Counted from the first letter of the stretch, positions 1 to 7,773 are shown. The stretch is 38,089 nt of DNA from Phosphoribacter sp035448065 (GCA_035448065.1 DAOTIG010000011.1:1-38089), one strand, 5' to 3'. Notes: a model not told the origin generated them from the letters alone. A program made the numbers and translations.

Positions 1-144
1 GAGACGCTGTTCCTGCCGGGCGATCCGGCCTTCGAGCACGTGTCGAGCAGCCTCGTCAAGGAGGTGCACTCGCTCGGTGGCGACATCACCGGGCTGGTGC
101 CGCCGGTCGTGCTCGAGGCGTTGCGCGCGCGCATGCCTCGCTGA
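1..144 (+). CDS. coaD: Phosphopantetheine adenylyltransferase, C-terminal end (partial)
   Basis: The window opens inside this gene; 47 residues and a TGA stop are visible. The tail reads ETLFLPGDPAFEHVSSSLVK followed by EVHSLGGDITGLVPP. The SSSLVKE...GGD...LVPP pattern is characteristic of the C-terminal part of CoaD, the cytosolic enzyme that transfers AMP from ATP to 4'-phosphopantetheine in the penultimate step of coenzyme A synthesis. The nucleotide-binding N-terminal half lies outside the window, so integrity cannot be judged. In Actinobacteria coaD commonly precedes the DUF177-rpmF-rnc-mutM group, as here. The 98-base gap that follows contains a possible -10 hexamer TAGGCT at 176-181 for the next gene. 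Confidence 0.85.
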   Translation, partial: ETLFLPGDPAFEHVSSSLVKEVHSLGGDITGLVPPVVLEALRARMPR

Positions 145-242
145 GGCCCATTTGGGCACCACCCGCGTGCTCCGGTAGGCTGGGACGTCGGTCTTCGTCC
201 GTCCGGGCGCGGGCCGCACCTCGAACCACCACACACACGACC

Positions 243-830
243 ATGCCACGTCTCTCACCGCGCTCGCCGCTCGTCCTGGACACCCGGGACCTGCGTCGTC
301 AGCCCGGGTCGATGCAGCAGGTCGAGCGTGCGGTCGAGGCCCCGGAGGAGCTCGGCACCGACATCATCGCGGTGCCGGTCGGCTCACCGCTGCACCTGGA
401 GGTGCGGCTCGAGTCGGTCACCGAGGGGGTTCTGGTCACCGGTGCGGTCAGCGCCACCGCCAACGGCGCCTGCGTGCGGTGCCTGGAGCCGGTGAGCCTC
501 CCTGTGGAGGCGAGCTTCCAGGAGCTGTTCGCCTACGCCGACCGGGCGGCGCACCACCACGAGGTGGGCGCCGAGTCGGACGAGACCGAGGTGCACGTCC
601 TGCAGGACGATCTGATCGACCTGCAGCCCGTGCTCCGGGACACGGTGGTGCCTGCACTGCCGTTCCAGCCGGTATGCCGTGCCGACTGCCCGGGTCTGTG
701 CTCCGACTGCGGAGCCGCCCTGGCCGACGACCCGGAGCACCGGCACGACGTGACCGACCCGAGGTGGGCGGCGCTCAGCACCTTGCTGACGCCGGACCAG
801 CCGGATTCGCCTGAAGAGACAAGGAACTGA
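243..830 (+). CDS. DUF177 (YceD-type) metal-binding protein
   Basis: This 195-residue protein belongs to the DUF177 family, almost always encoded just upstream of rpmF and associated with 23S rRNA or large-subunit accumulation in bacteria and plastids. Two Cys groups are visible: C77/C80 (CVRC) and C145, C149, C153, C156 (CRADCPGLCSDCG), a likely zinc site. The acidic middle and the LQPVLRDTVV segment match the family core. The ATG at 243 was chosen because the MPRLSPRSPLVLDT opening fits actinobacterial homologues; no strong ribosome site precedes it. rpmF starts one base after its stop, so the two are surely co-transcribed. The biochemical role of the actinobacterial protein is inferred from the family. 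Confidence 0.88.
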   Translation: MPRLSPRSPLVLDTRDLRRQPGSMQQVERAVEAPEELGTDIIAVPVGSPLHLEVRLESVTEGVLVTGAVSATANGACVRCLEPVSLPVEASFQELFAYADRAAHHHEVGAESDETEVHVLQDDLIDLQPVLRDTVVPALPFQPVCRADCPGLCSDCGAALADDPEHRHDVTDPRWAALSTLLTPDQPDSPEETRN

Positions 831-831
831 C

Positions 832-1026
832 GTGGCCGTCCCGAAGCGGAAGATGTCGCGCTCCAACACCCGCTCCCGCCGCGCCAACTGGAAGGCGACG
901 CCGGTCGCGCTGAGCAGCTGCCCGCAGTGCTCGCAGCCGACCGTCCGCCACCAGGCCTGCAAGTCCTGCGGGACCTACCAGGGGCGGCACTACGCGACCG
1001 CCGAGCGGTCCGAGCACCAGGGCTGA
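832..1026 (+). CDS. rpmF: 50S ribosomal protein L32, zinc-binding form
   Basis: This 64-residue protein starts with GTG and has the canonical opening AVPKRKMSRSNTRSRR. L32 is a small protein of the large ribosomal subunit. Four cysteines, C30, C33, C43 and C46, form the CxxC...CxxC zinc ribbon of the zinc-containing paralogue. Many Actinobacteria carry a second, Cys-less copy under zinc-starvation control; none is seen in this window. An AAGGA ribosome site about 8 bases upstream supports the GTG at 832, which begins one base after the DUF177 stop. Confidence 0.97.
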   Translation: MAVPKRKMSRSNTRSRRANWKATPVALSSCPQCSQPTVRHQACKSCGTYQGRHYATAERSEHQG

Positions 1027-1036
1027 GCCCCACCCC

Positions 1037-1834
1037 ATGGGGTCGCCGGGCTCGGTCAAGGAGCGTCCCGTCGACGGGCTGCACGACTACCTCTCCGAGG
1101 TGGTAGGTGCGCCGTGCGATGAGGAGCTGCTGCTGCGCGCCCTCACCCACCGCTCCTACGCCTATGAGCACGGGGGGCTGCCCAACAACGAGCGGCTCGA
1201 GTTCCTCGGCGACTCGGTGCTCGGAGTCGTCATCACCGACATCCTCTATGCCGCGCACCCGGACCTGCCCGAGGGCCAGCTCGCCAAGCTGCGCGCCTCG
1301 GTGGTCAACATGCGCGCCCTCGCCGACGTCGCCCGCACCGTCGAGCTCGGCACCTACGTGCGCCTCGGGCGCGGTGAGGAGACGACGGGCGGCCGGGACA
1401 AGGCGTCCATCCTCGCCGACACTCTTGAGGCGCTGATCGGCACCGTCTATCTCTGCGGCGGCCTGCCGGCTGCCCAGGTCCTGGTGCACCACCTCTTCGA
1501 CCCGCTGCTCGCAGCCGCGGCTCGGCTCGGCGCCGGCCTGGACTGGAAGACCAGCCTGCAGGAGCTGTGCTCCTCGTTGCCCCTCGGTGCGCCCGAATAC
1601 CGGCTCGCCGAGAGCGGGCCGGACCACGAGAAGATCTTCACCGCCACCGTCACGGTCGGCGACGAGGACCTCGGCGGGGGCTGCGGCCGCAGCAAGAAGG
1701 AGGCCGAGCAGGCGGCCGCCGAGCAGGCCTGGGTCGAGCTCTCGGCGCGCAAGGAGCGGTCTGCCGCCGCCGCAGCCGGCATCGAGCTGCCCGAGCAGGC
1801 GAACGGCCCCAGCGAGCCCAAGTGCGTCTGCTGA
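1037..1834 (+). CDS. rnc: Ribonuclease III
   Basis: RNase III cleaves double-stranded RNA, including the 30S rRNA precursor. The 265-residue protein has an N-terminal catalytic domain with signature NERLEFLGDS at residues 51-60. E52, E55, D59, D128 and E131 align with the E. coli metal and catalytic residues E38, E41, D45, D114 and E117. The double-stranded RNA-binding domain spans about residues 170-238 and ends with KKEAEQAAAEQAW. An extra tail of about 27 residues ends in the dipeptide-repeat-like CVC, whose role is unknown. The gene lies 10 bases after rpmF and ends one base before mutM, forming a tight operon. Confidence 0.97.
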   Translation: MGSPGSVKERPVDGLHDYLSEVVGAPCDEELLLRALTHRSYAYEHGGLPNNERLEFLGDSVLGVVITDILYAAHPDLPEGQLAKLRASVVNMRALADVARTVELGTYVRLGRGEETTGGRDKASILADTLEALIGTVYLCGGLPAAQVLVHHLFDPLLAAAARLGAGLDWKTSLQELCSSLPLGAPEYRLAESGPDHEKIFTATVTVGDEDLGGGCGRSKKEAEQAAAEQAWVELSARKERSAAAAAGIELPEQANGPSEPKCVC

Positions 1835-1835
1835 C

Positions 1836-2699
1836 GTGCCGGAGCTGCCCGAGGTCGAGACCGTCCGACGGGGGCTCGCCGAGCACGTCGTCGGCCGCCG
1901 GATCGCGGACGTCGAGATCCGCGGGGCGCGGGTAGCCCGCCGGCACCTGCCCGGACCTGACGACCTCGTCGCGCGCACGCGGCATACCTCGGTCGTCGAC
2001 GCGCGGCGGCGCGGCAAGTACCTCTGGCTCGTGGTGGCCGACGATGCCGACCAGCGACAGGCCCTGCTGCTGCACCTCGGGATGAGCGGTCAGCTGCTCG
2101 TCCAACCGCCCGACGCCCCGGACGAGCGACACCTGCACGCGCGCTGGCGGTTCGCCGACGACGGCCCGGAGCTGCGCTTCGTCGACCAGCGCACCTTCGG
2201 AGGGATGGCGCTGGCCGACCTCGACGACGCGGGGATCCCGGAGTCGATCCGGCACATCGCCCCTGATCCCTTCGAGGGTGCCTACGACCAGGCGGCCGTC
2301 GTGCGCCGACTCAAGCGGCGGGCCAGCGGCATCAAGCGGGGGTTGCTCGACCAGACCGTCGTCTCCGGCATCGGCAACATCTATGCCGACGAGGCGCTCT
2401 GGCGGGCCGGCATCCACGCCGAGCGGCGCTCCGACCTGCTCACCAAGCCGGCGCTCGACCGGCTGCTCACGCATGCCCGCGAGGTGATGACCGACGCGCT
2501 GGGGCAGGGCGGCACGAGCTTCGACGCGCTCTACGTCAACGTCAACGGCGCGAGCGGCTACTTCGACCGGTCGCTCGCGGCATACGGACAATCCGGTATG
2601 CCGTGCCGCCGGTGCGGCACGCCGATCCGGCGCGAGCACTTCATGAACCGCTCGTCCTACTCGTGCCCGCGCTGCCAGCCGGCCCCGCGCGGTCGATGA
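1836..2699 (+). CDS. mutM: Formamidopyrimidine-DNA glycosylase (Fpg)
   Basis: Bifunctional glycosylase/AP lyase that removes 8-oxoguanine and formamidopyrimidines. The open frame extends upstream, but the GTG at 1836 is the true start because it gives PELPEVETVRRGL; after removal of Met, Pro2 is the Schiff-base nucleophile and Glu3 is catalytic. K61 in the RRRGKYLWL segment matches the conserved Lys57 of E. coli. The C-terminal zinc finger uses C257, C260, C277 and C280, with R272 at the usual DNA-contacting position. The 287-residue length is normal. It starts one base after the rnc stop. The 106 bases after it hold no recognisable gene or clear terminator. Confidence 0.96.
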   Translation: MPELPEVETVRRGLAEHVVGRRIADVEIRGARVARRHLPGPDDLVARTRHTSVVDARRRGKYLWLVVADDADQRQALLLHLGMSGQLLVQPPDAPDERHLHARWRFADDGPELRFVDQRTFGGMALADLDDAGIPESIRHIAPDPFEGAYDQAAVVRRLKRRASGIKRGLLDQTVVSGIGNIYADEALWRAGIHAERRSDLLTKPALDRLLTHAREVMTDALGQGGTSFDALYVNVNGASGYFDRSLAAYGQSGMPCRRCGTPIRREHFMNRSSYSCPRCQPAPRGR

Positions 2700-2805
2700 C
2701 CGCGACGCTCAGACACGCCGACGCGGTGTCGATCGAGTCGGTGGGCCGACGGATCGAGCGTGCTTGGCTGCACGACCACGCAGACGACGATCAACGTGGC
2801 CCTGC

Positions 2806-3207
2806 TCAGGACTCCTCGACGGGGTCGAGCGTGGGATAGCCGAGCGCGGTGGCCGCGGCGATCAGGCCTGCGTCGTGGCTGACGATGGTCGCATCCAGGC
2901 CGGCGGCGATCACCGACCCGAGGTGAATGGCGTCGAGGGTCTTGACGTGTCGCTCGATCGCCTCGGCGGCCGCGAGCACCCCTTCCGTCACCGGGACGAG
3001 GGCCAGCACGTCGAGGATCTCGTCGCGCCGGCTCACCGGCAGACCCTCGCGCCGCAGCACCCGGGTGAGCTCGGTGCGGAGGACTCGGGAGGAGACCACG
3101 AGATGCTGGTCATCCGCGGTCGTGCGGTCGATCCAGGACGCCGCGGCCGGGGAGTGGCCGAACAGGGCGCGCACGGCCACCGAGGTGTCGAGATAGAAGA
3201 CGGTCAC
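2806..3207 (-). CDS. PIN-domain toxin, VapC-like ribonuclease
   Basis: This 133-residue protein is a single PIN domain, the endoribonuclease fold of VapC toxins. The acidic residues expected to bind Mg2+ or Mn2+ are present: D7 (YLDTS), E46 (RTELTRV), D92 (LDAIHL) and D112 (SHDAGL). It starts with a GTG that overlaps the antitoxin stop by four bases (GTGA), indicating translational coupling. No truncation is visible, so the toxin looks intact. Its RNA target cannot be told from sequence. The pair runs opposite to all surrounding core genes, consistent with insertion between mutM and the peptidase gene. Confidence 0.9.
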   Translation of the reverse strand: MTVFYLDTSVAVRALFGHSPAAASWIDRTTADDQHLVVSSRVLRTELTRVLRREGLPVSRRDEILDVLALVPVTEGVLAAAEAIERHVKTLDAIHLGSVIAAGLDATIVSHDAGLIAAATALGYPTLDPVEES

Positions 3208-3452
3208 CGGTCGCGCTCGTCGGCGAGCAGATCCTCGATCGAGGCCGCGGTCCGCAGCTCGTGGCGGGCCAGGGCGGCCAGGTGGGAGCCGCTCCGGCGC
3301 TTCGGCGGGATGAGCTCGACGTCGTGCGGCCGCGGGACGATGCGGGCGATCTCTCGGTTGTGTCGAGTGACGCGATAGGTCGCGCCGCCCTCGACCTCGG
3401 CGAGCATCGCGGTCGGATTCTGTCGCAACTGCCCCACGGTGATCGTCTTCAT
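3204..3452 (-). CDS. Phd/YefM-type antitoxin
   Basis: This 82-residue protein opens MKTITVGQLRQNPTAMLAEV and continues through YRVTRHNREIARIVP, the N-terminal DNA-binding fold of Phd/YefM antitoxins. The charged C-terminal half (SIEDLLADERDR) would be the toxin-neutralising segment. A strong GGAGG ribosome site lies just upstream on the - strand. The gene precedes its PIN toxin and probably represses the operon by binding the AT-rich stretch at about 3465-3485, which stands out in this GC-rich DNA. Pairing of a Phd-fold antitoxin with a PIN toxin is known in Actinobacteria. Confidence 0.88.
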   Translation of the reverse strand: MKTITVGQLRQNPTAMLAEVEGGATYRVTRHNREIARIVPRPHDVELIPPKRRSGSHLAALARHELRTAASIEDLLADERDR

Positions 3453-3509
3453 CTTGCCTCCTGACCATAAGTCTACCTATATCTACGGCGACCGAGCCAC
3501 CGCCGGCCG

Positions 3510-3515
3510 TAGAGT
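3510..3515 (+). promoter_or_regulatory. Leaderless-type -10 element for the M3 peptidase gene
   Basis: TAGAGT fits the actinobacterial TANNNT -10 consensus. It is followed by exactly six bases and then the GTG start codon at 3522, the spacing typical of leaderless transcripts. No ribosome site precedes the GTG, which supports this reading. Confidence 0.55.
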
Positions 3516-3521
3516 GCTCGG

Positions 3522-5474
3522 GTGACCGAGCCGCAGCGCGCCACAAGCGCCCCCGCACCCGTGACCCTGCCCAGCCCCGAGGCCGCCGAGAGCTGGCTGG
3601 CCGAGCGCGCCGAGACCGGGTTGGCCCGCGCTCGTCAGCTCGTCGCCGACCTCAAGGCCGACCCGCCCGGCGACGCCCTGGCCGCCCTGCACGCCTGGAA
3701 CGAGGTCGACATCGCGATGGGCTCGGTCGCCTCGCCGGCCAGCCTGTTCAGCGAGGTGCATCCGCTCGAGGCCGTGCGCGAGCGCGGCGACGCGGCGATC
3801 CAGGACGTCCAGCGGCTGTCCACCGAGCTCGGGCTGGACCGCGACCTCTACGACGTCTTCGCGGCCCTCGACCCGGCCGGCCTCGACGCGCAGGCGACCC
3901 GGCTGCTCGAGAAGGTGCTGAGGGACTTCCGGCGCAGCGGCGTCGACCGAGACGAGGCCACCCGCAACCGGATCCGCGACATCAACGAGCGGCTCACCGT
4001 CGTCGGCCAGGACTTCTCCAAGAACATCCGCGGCGACGTCCGCTCGATCACCGTGACCCCCGACCGGCTCGCGGGGATGCCGCAGGACTGGATCGACGCC
4101 CACCCGGCCGGGGCCGACGGGCTGGTCACCGTCACCAGCGACTACCCCGACTCGGTTCCCTTCCGCCAGTTCTGCGCCGACGCCCAGGCCCGGCGCGAGC
4201 TGACCATCGCCTGCCAGACGGTCGGCTGGCCGAAGAACGACCCGCTGCTGCAGGAGATGTTCGCGCTGCGCCAGGAGCTCGCCGGCCTGCTCGGCTACGC
4301 CACCTGGGCCGACTACGACGCCGAGGTCAAGATGATCGGCACGGGGGCCGCGATCCCCGAGTTCATCGACCGGATCGCCGCCGCCGCGCTCGAGTCCGGT
4401 CAGCGCGACCGTCAGGTCGTGCTCGACCGCCTGCGCCAGGACCGCCCCGACGCGACGACGATCGACACCGCCGACCTCGCCTACTACGCCGAGCTGGTGA
4501 GCAAGGAGCAGCTTGAGGTCGACGCCCAGCTCGTGCGCACCTACTTCGACTTCGGCAAGGTCCGGGCCGGCCTGCTCGAGGTAACCGGCCGGCTCTTCGG
4601 CCTGCGCTACGAGCCTGCCCCGGACGCCGTGCTGTGGCACGAGGAGGTCGCGGCATACGACGTGCTGCCTGCCAACAGCGCCGACCCGGCCGAGCGGCTC
4701 GGCCGGATCTACCTCGACCTGCACCCGCGCGAGGGCAAGTACAAGCACGCCGCCCAGTTCGACCTGGTCACCGGGGTCACCGGCCGGCAGGTCCCCGAAG
4801 GTGTGCTCGTCTGCAACTTCAACCGTGGTCTCATGGAGCACGACCACGTCGTCACCCTCTTCCACGAGTTCGGCCACCTCGTCCACCACGTCGTGGGCGG
4901 TCAGCAGACCTGGGCGCGGTTCAGCGGGGTGGCGACCGAGTGGGACTTCGTCGAGGCGCCGAGCCAGATGCTCGAGGAGTGGGCCTGGGACGCCGACATC
5001 CTGCAGACCTTCGCCACCAACGCCGCCGGCGAGCCGATCCCGGCCGAGCTCGTCGCCAAGATGCGCCGCGCCGACGACTTCGGCAAGGGCTACCTCGCCC
5101 GCACCCAGATGTTCTACGCCGCGATGTCCTACTACTTCCACACCGAGCAGCCGGCCGACATCACCGCGCGCACGGCCGAGCTGCAGGCGGCATACTCGCT
5201 GTTCCCCTACATCCCCGGCACCCACATGCCGTGCTCCTTCGGCCACCTCGAGGGCTACACGAGCGGCTACTACACCTACATGTGGAGCCTGGTCATCGCC
5301 AAGGACATGTTCTCGGCGTTCGACCGCGACGCGATGTTCGACCCGGTGGTCGCCGGCCGCTACCGCGACCGGGTGCTCGCGCCGGGCGGCAGCAAGGACG
5401 CCGCCGACCTGGTCGCCGACTTCCTCGGCCGGCCCTACACCTTCGACTCGTATGCCGCGTGGCTGGCTCAATGA
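3522..5474 (+). CDS. M3 family metallopeptidase (thimet/oligopeptidase type)
   Basis: Cytosolic zinc oligopeptidase that degrades short peptides. The 650-residue protein has no signal peptide. The zinc motif HEFGH lies at residues 448-452 and the third ligand is probably E478 in FVEAPSQ, both standard for family M3. Long helical segments on either side match the clam-shell fold of the family. The GTG at 3522 begins exactly where a leaderless promoter predicts. The gene is divergent from the toxin-antitoxin pair, with 69 bases between them. Its stop overlaps the acylphosphatase ATG by four bases (ATGA), so the two are translationally coupled. Substrate specificity is unknown. Confidence 0.93.
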   Translation: MTEPQRATSAPAPVTLPSPEAAESWLAERAETGLARARQLVADLKADPPGDALAALHAWNEVDIAMGSVASPASLFSEVHPLEAVRERGDAAIQDVQRLSTELGLDRDLYDVFAALDPAGLDAQATRLLEKVLRDFRRSGVDRDEATRNRIRDINERLTVVGQDFSKNIRGDVRSITVTPDRLAGMPQDWIDAHPAGADGLVTVTSDYPDSVPFRQFCADAQARRELTIACQTVGWPKNDPLLQEMFALRQELAGLLGYATWADYDAEVKMIGTGAAIPEFIDRIAAAALESGQRDRQVVLDRLRQDRPDATTIDTADLAYYAELVSKEQLEVDAQLVRTYFDFGKVRAGLLEVTGRLFGLRYEPAPDAVLWHEEVAAYDVLPANSADPAERLGRIYLDLHPREGKYKHAAQFDLVTGVTGRQVPEGVLVCNFNRGLMEHDHVVTLFHEFGHLVHHVVGGQQTWARFSGVATEWDFVEAPSQMLEEWAWDADILQTFATNAAGEPIPAELVAKMRRADDFGKGYLARTQMFYAAMSYYFHTEQPADITARTAELQAAYSLFPYIPGTHMPCSFGHLEGYTSGYYTYMWSLVIAKDMFSAFDRDAMFDPVVAGRYRDRVLAPGGSKDAADLVADFLGRPYTFDSYAAWLAQ

Positions 5475-5791
5475 GCGATCCCGAGAGTCGGGACTCAGGC
5501 CGTCCCGACCTCGAGCGGGTGACCGTCTTCGTCCGCGGGCACGTCCAGGGCGTCGGCTTCCGCTGGTGGACCCGCTCACGTGCGCTCGAGCTCGGCCTCG
5601 TCGGACACGCGCGCAACCTCGACGACGGGCGGGTCGAGGTGCTCGCCCAAGGCCCGCCGGCCGCCGTCGACACGCTGGTGCGGCTGCTGCAGGACCAGCC
5701 CTCGACTTCCCGTCGCCCGGGCCGGGTGACCGGCGCCGTCTGTCAGTACGCTGCTCCGATCGACGGCCTCACCGGCTTCCGCGAGCGCTGA
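5471..5791 (+). CDS. acyP: Acylphosphatase
   Basis: This small 106-residue enzyme hydrolyses acylphosphates such as acetyl-phosphate or 1,3-bisphosphoglycerate. The signature VRGHVQGVGFRWW contains the catalytic arginine R31, and N49 in GHARNL is the catalytic asparagine. The start ATG overlaps the peptidase stop, fixing the N-terminus at MSDPESRDSGRPD. A position in the mutM-to-smc interval is usual in Actinobacteria. A divergent paralogue that lacks the arginine follows 162 bases downstream. Confidence 0.95.
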   Translation: MSDPESRDSGRPDLERVTVFVRGHVQGVGFRWWTRSRALELGLVGHARNLDDGRVEVLAQGPPAAVDTLVRLLQDQPSTSRRPGRVTGAVCQYAAPIDGLTGFRER

Positions 5792-5865
5792 CCCGCACGC
5801 CCGCGATGAGTCCACGTGCCAGCGCGGTGGGGCACCCTCTCGCAGCGCGCTCTCGGGCGACCTCA

Positions 5866-5898
5866 GCCGAACGGAGGAGGCGACATCGTCCGTTCGGC
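5866..5898. repeat. Perfect 10-bp inverted repeat with extra CCGAACG copies
   Basis: GCCGAACGGA at 5866-5875 pairs perfectly with TCCGTTCGGC at 5889-5898 across a 13-base loop. The core recurs as GCCGAACG at 5927-5934 and as CCGTTCGG at 5976-5983, inside the next gene. No T-tract follows, so it could be an RNA hairpin or a set of protein-binding half-sites next to the second acylphosphatase-like gene. Confidence 0.6.
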
Positions 5899-5940
5899 CA
5901 GGAAATGACTGACCGTCTGTCCGAGAGCCGAACGTCCCCC

Positions 5941-5946
5941 TACCCT
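5941..5946 (+). promoter_or_regulatory. Leaderless-type -10 element for the acylphosphatase-like gene
   Basis: TACCCT matches TANNNT and is followed by seven bases and the ATG at 5954. No ribosome site is visible, so a leaderless transcript is likely. Confidence 0.45.
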
Positions 5947-5953
5947 CATCCAC

Positions 5954-6238
5954 ATGGACGAACGAGTGATCTTCACCGTTCGGGGGAATGTCCAGGACAC
6001 CGGCCTGCTGTGGTGGGCCGAGCGGAATGCACGCTCCCTCGGATTGGTCGGGCACGCCTGCAACCGCCGGTACACCGAGGTCGAGATCCTGGTGCAGGGT
6101 CAGGCCGACGCCATCGAGACCTTCTACCGCCGGCTGCTCGAGACGCCGACGACGACCTGGCGGCCGGGCACGATCCTCGACCACACGGTCGAGATCGCCG
6201 AGCCGCAGGTCGGCCTGCTCCGCTTCACCGCTGCCTGA
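5954..6238 (+). CDS. Acylphosphatase-like protein lacking the catalytic arginine
   Basis: This 94-residue protein aligns end to end with the acylphosphatase upstream: VRGNVQDTGLLWW against VRGHVQGVGFRWW, then SLGLVGHACN against ELGLVGHARN. The catalytic Arg is Leu, and the phosphate-loop residues Gly-Val are Asp-Thr. The asparagine of GHACN is kept. The fold should be intact while acylphosphatase chemistry is very unlikely, so it may be a pseudoenzyme that binds a ligand or protein. It has its own putative leaderless promoter and lies beside an inverted-repeat cluster. It probably arose by tandem duplication and divergence. No frameshift or stop is seen. Confidence 0.85.
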   Translation: MDERVIFTVRGNVQDTGLLWWAERNARSLGLVGHACNRRYTEVEILVQGQADAIETFYRRLLETPTTTWRPGTILDHTVEIAEPQVGLLRFTAA

Positions 6239-6288
6239 CGGGCTGCCGCGGGGGCATTGCGGGATGCCCACGGGCTGAGCCGGTGTCG

Positions 6289-6312
6289 GTATGCCGCGGG
6301 GCCGCGGCATAC
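6289..6312. repeat. 24-bp near-perfect palindrome made of two GTATGCCG motifs
   Basis: GTATGCCGCGG (6289-6299) and CCGCGGCATAC (6302-6312) are perfect inverted arms around two G bases. The right arm overlaps the -10 element of the chorismate mutase gene. It contains two copies of the octamer that is overrepresented in this window. Confidence 0.85.
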
Positions 6313-6315
6313 TCT
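6310..6315 (+). promoter_or_regulatory. Leaderless-type -10 element for chorismate mutase
   Basis: TACTCT matches TANNNT, followed by six bases and the GTG at 6322. Its first three bases are the end of the 24-bp palindrome, so a protein bound to the palindrome, or DNA extrusion there, would affect initiation. Confidence 0.5.
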
Positions 6316-6321
6316 CCAGTC

Positions 6322-6633
6322 GTGAGCGTGCCACCCGAGCTGTCCGCCCTGCGGGCCAGCATCGACAACCTCGACGCGGCACTCGTGCACCTGCTCGCCG
6401 AGCGCTTCCGATGCACCCAGCGCGTCGGCCACCTCAAGCACGAGCTGGGGCTGCCGGCCGCCGATCCGGTGCGCGAGGAGCAGCAGCTGGCCCGTTTGCG
6501 GGTGCTCGCCAGCGACGCCGGCCTGGACCCCGTCTTCGCCGAGAAGGTGCTCGGCTTCATCATCGCCGAGGTCATCCGCAACCACGGGATCATCGCCGAG
6601 GGAGCCGCGGTCGGCAGTGCCGATGAGGCCTGA
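6322..6633 (+). CDS. Chorismate mutase, AroQ type
   Basis: This 103-residue all-helical protein matches the AroQ class: LRASIDNLDAALVHLLAERF, then TQRVGHLKHELGLP, then DPVREEQQLARL and a C-terminal helix. It would convert chorismate to prephenate for phenylalanine and tyrosine synthesis. No signal peptide is present, so it is cytosolic, unlike the secreted mycobacterial form. The GTG at 6322 is supported by a leaderless promoter. Its end overlaps the start of the next gene by 17 bases. Some family members are weak enzymes that depend on DAHP synthase for activation, which may apply here. Confidence 0.9.
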   Translation: MSVPPELSALRASIDNLDAALVHLLAERFRCTQRVGHLKHELGLPAADPVREEQQLARLRVLASDAGLDPVFAEKVLGFIIAEVIRNHGIIAEGAAVGSADEA

Positions 6634-7681
6634 CCCGGAGCAGGTGCGCCGGCATCTGCCGCTGCGGGACGCGTCGGGGGCCGAGCGCTTCGAGTGGTTC
6701 TTCGTCAGCGCGGTGGCCTCGATCGCCATCACCCGGACCTTCCTCGTCGCCACCGGCTTCCCGCAGATCTCCCCGGGCGGACTGCACCTCGCGCACATCC
6801 TCTGGGGCGTGCTCGGCATGCTCGTCGCGCATCTGATGATCATCCTCTTCGTCAGCCGCACCGCGACGTCGGTCGCGACGATCGTCGGGGGACTCGGCTT
6901 CGGCCTGGCCATCGACGAGGTCGGCAAGTTCGTCACCGGCGACAACGACTACTTCTACTCCCCGGTCGCGGCGATCCTCTACGTCACCTTCGTCGCGATG
7001 TTCGTCGGCGTCCAGCTGCTCGTCGAGCGGCAGCCGTTCAGCGACCGGGAGCGCGTCGTCAACGCGGTCGAGCTGCTCAAGGAGTCGGCGGCCCACGACC
7101 TCGACGCCTCGGAGCGGGCCCGCGCGCTCGAGCTCCTCGACGGGGTGTCGGTCGACGAGCCGCTCGCCGCCGAGCTGCGTGGGCTGCTGCAGAGCCTGCC
7201 GGTGACGCCCGATGCCACCTCCTGGGTCGCCCGCTGGTATGCCGCGGCCCGCCGCGGCCTCGCCGCCCTGCCCCGCTGGTCGGTGCTGCGCCGCTTCGCC
7301 GGCCTGCTCATCCTCGGGTATGCCGTGAGCGCGCTCCTCGACGCCGTGGTCGTCCAGGGGGTGGAGCGGACCGTCCGGGACTGGCTCTATGTCGCCTCGG
7401 CGGGTGCCGCACTGCTGCTTGCGGTGCTGGCGACCGGGATGTGGCTGAGGGCCCGCTGGGACCGGTCGCCCGAGCACGTCTGGCGGCGCCGATCGCTGCG
7501 CTGGTTCGAGCTGTCGATGCTCGTCCAGGTCCTCGTCGTCCAGCTGTTCCGGCTGCTCGACGAGCAATGGATGGGCTTCCTCAGCGTGGCCTACGGCATC
7601 CTCCTCTTCGGAGTGGCCCGCGTGCTCGTCAGTCAGGACGAGAGCGACACCCGCGGGGCAGGAGCAGCAGCGCGCCGCTGA
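6617..7681 (+). CDS. Multi-pass membrane protein of unknown function
   Basis: The 354-residue protein has about seven hydrophobic segments: near residues 20-45, 55-78, 86-104 and 112-135, then after a soluble stretch three or four more around 225-350. The central soluble segment (about 140-215) is acidic and helical (LLKESAAHDLDASERARALELLDG). No catalytic motif is recognisable. The GTG at 6617 and the ATG two codons later are both possible starts; either overlaps the chorismate mutase end, implying coupling. It precedes smc by 92 bases. That gap contains a TAGCCT hexamer near 7728 that could be an smc promoter. Function cannot be assigned. Confidence 0.8.
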   Translation: MPMRPDPEQVRRHLPLRDASGAERFEWFFVSAVASIAITRTFLVATGFPQISPGGLHLAHILWGVLGMLVAHLMIILFVSRTATSVATIVGGLGFGLAIDEVGKFVTGDNDYFYSPVAAILYVTFVAMFVGVQLLVERQPFSDRERVVNAVELLKESAAHDLDASERARALELLDGVSVDEPLAAELRGLLQSLPVTPDATSWVARWYAAARRGLAALPRWSVLRRFAGLLILGYAVSALLDAVVVQGVERTVRDWLYVASAGAALLLAVLATGMWLRARWDRSPEHVWRRRSLRWFELSMLVQVLVVQLFRLLDEQWMGFLSVAYGILLFGVARVLVSQDESDTRGAGAAARR

Positions 7682-7773
7682 CGGCGTGTGCGCACGTCGA
7701 CGGCGCTCGGCACGGCGGCTGGCAGGTAGCCTTGGCGGGTCCTGTCCTCGGCGAGGAAGCCCCCACCGCACCC

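Noticed and set aside
2700..2805. Short open frames between mutM and the toxin gene
   Set aside because: No ribosome site, no recognisable protein, and length consistent with chance.
3483..5579. A very long open frame on the - strand opposite the M3 peptidase
   Set aside because: It lies wholly antisense to a clear peptidase with catalytic motifs, and its repetitive Val/Gly/Glu/Leu composition is the usual shadow of GC-rich codon bias.
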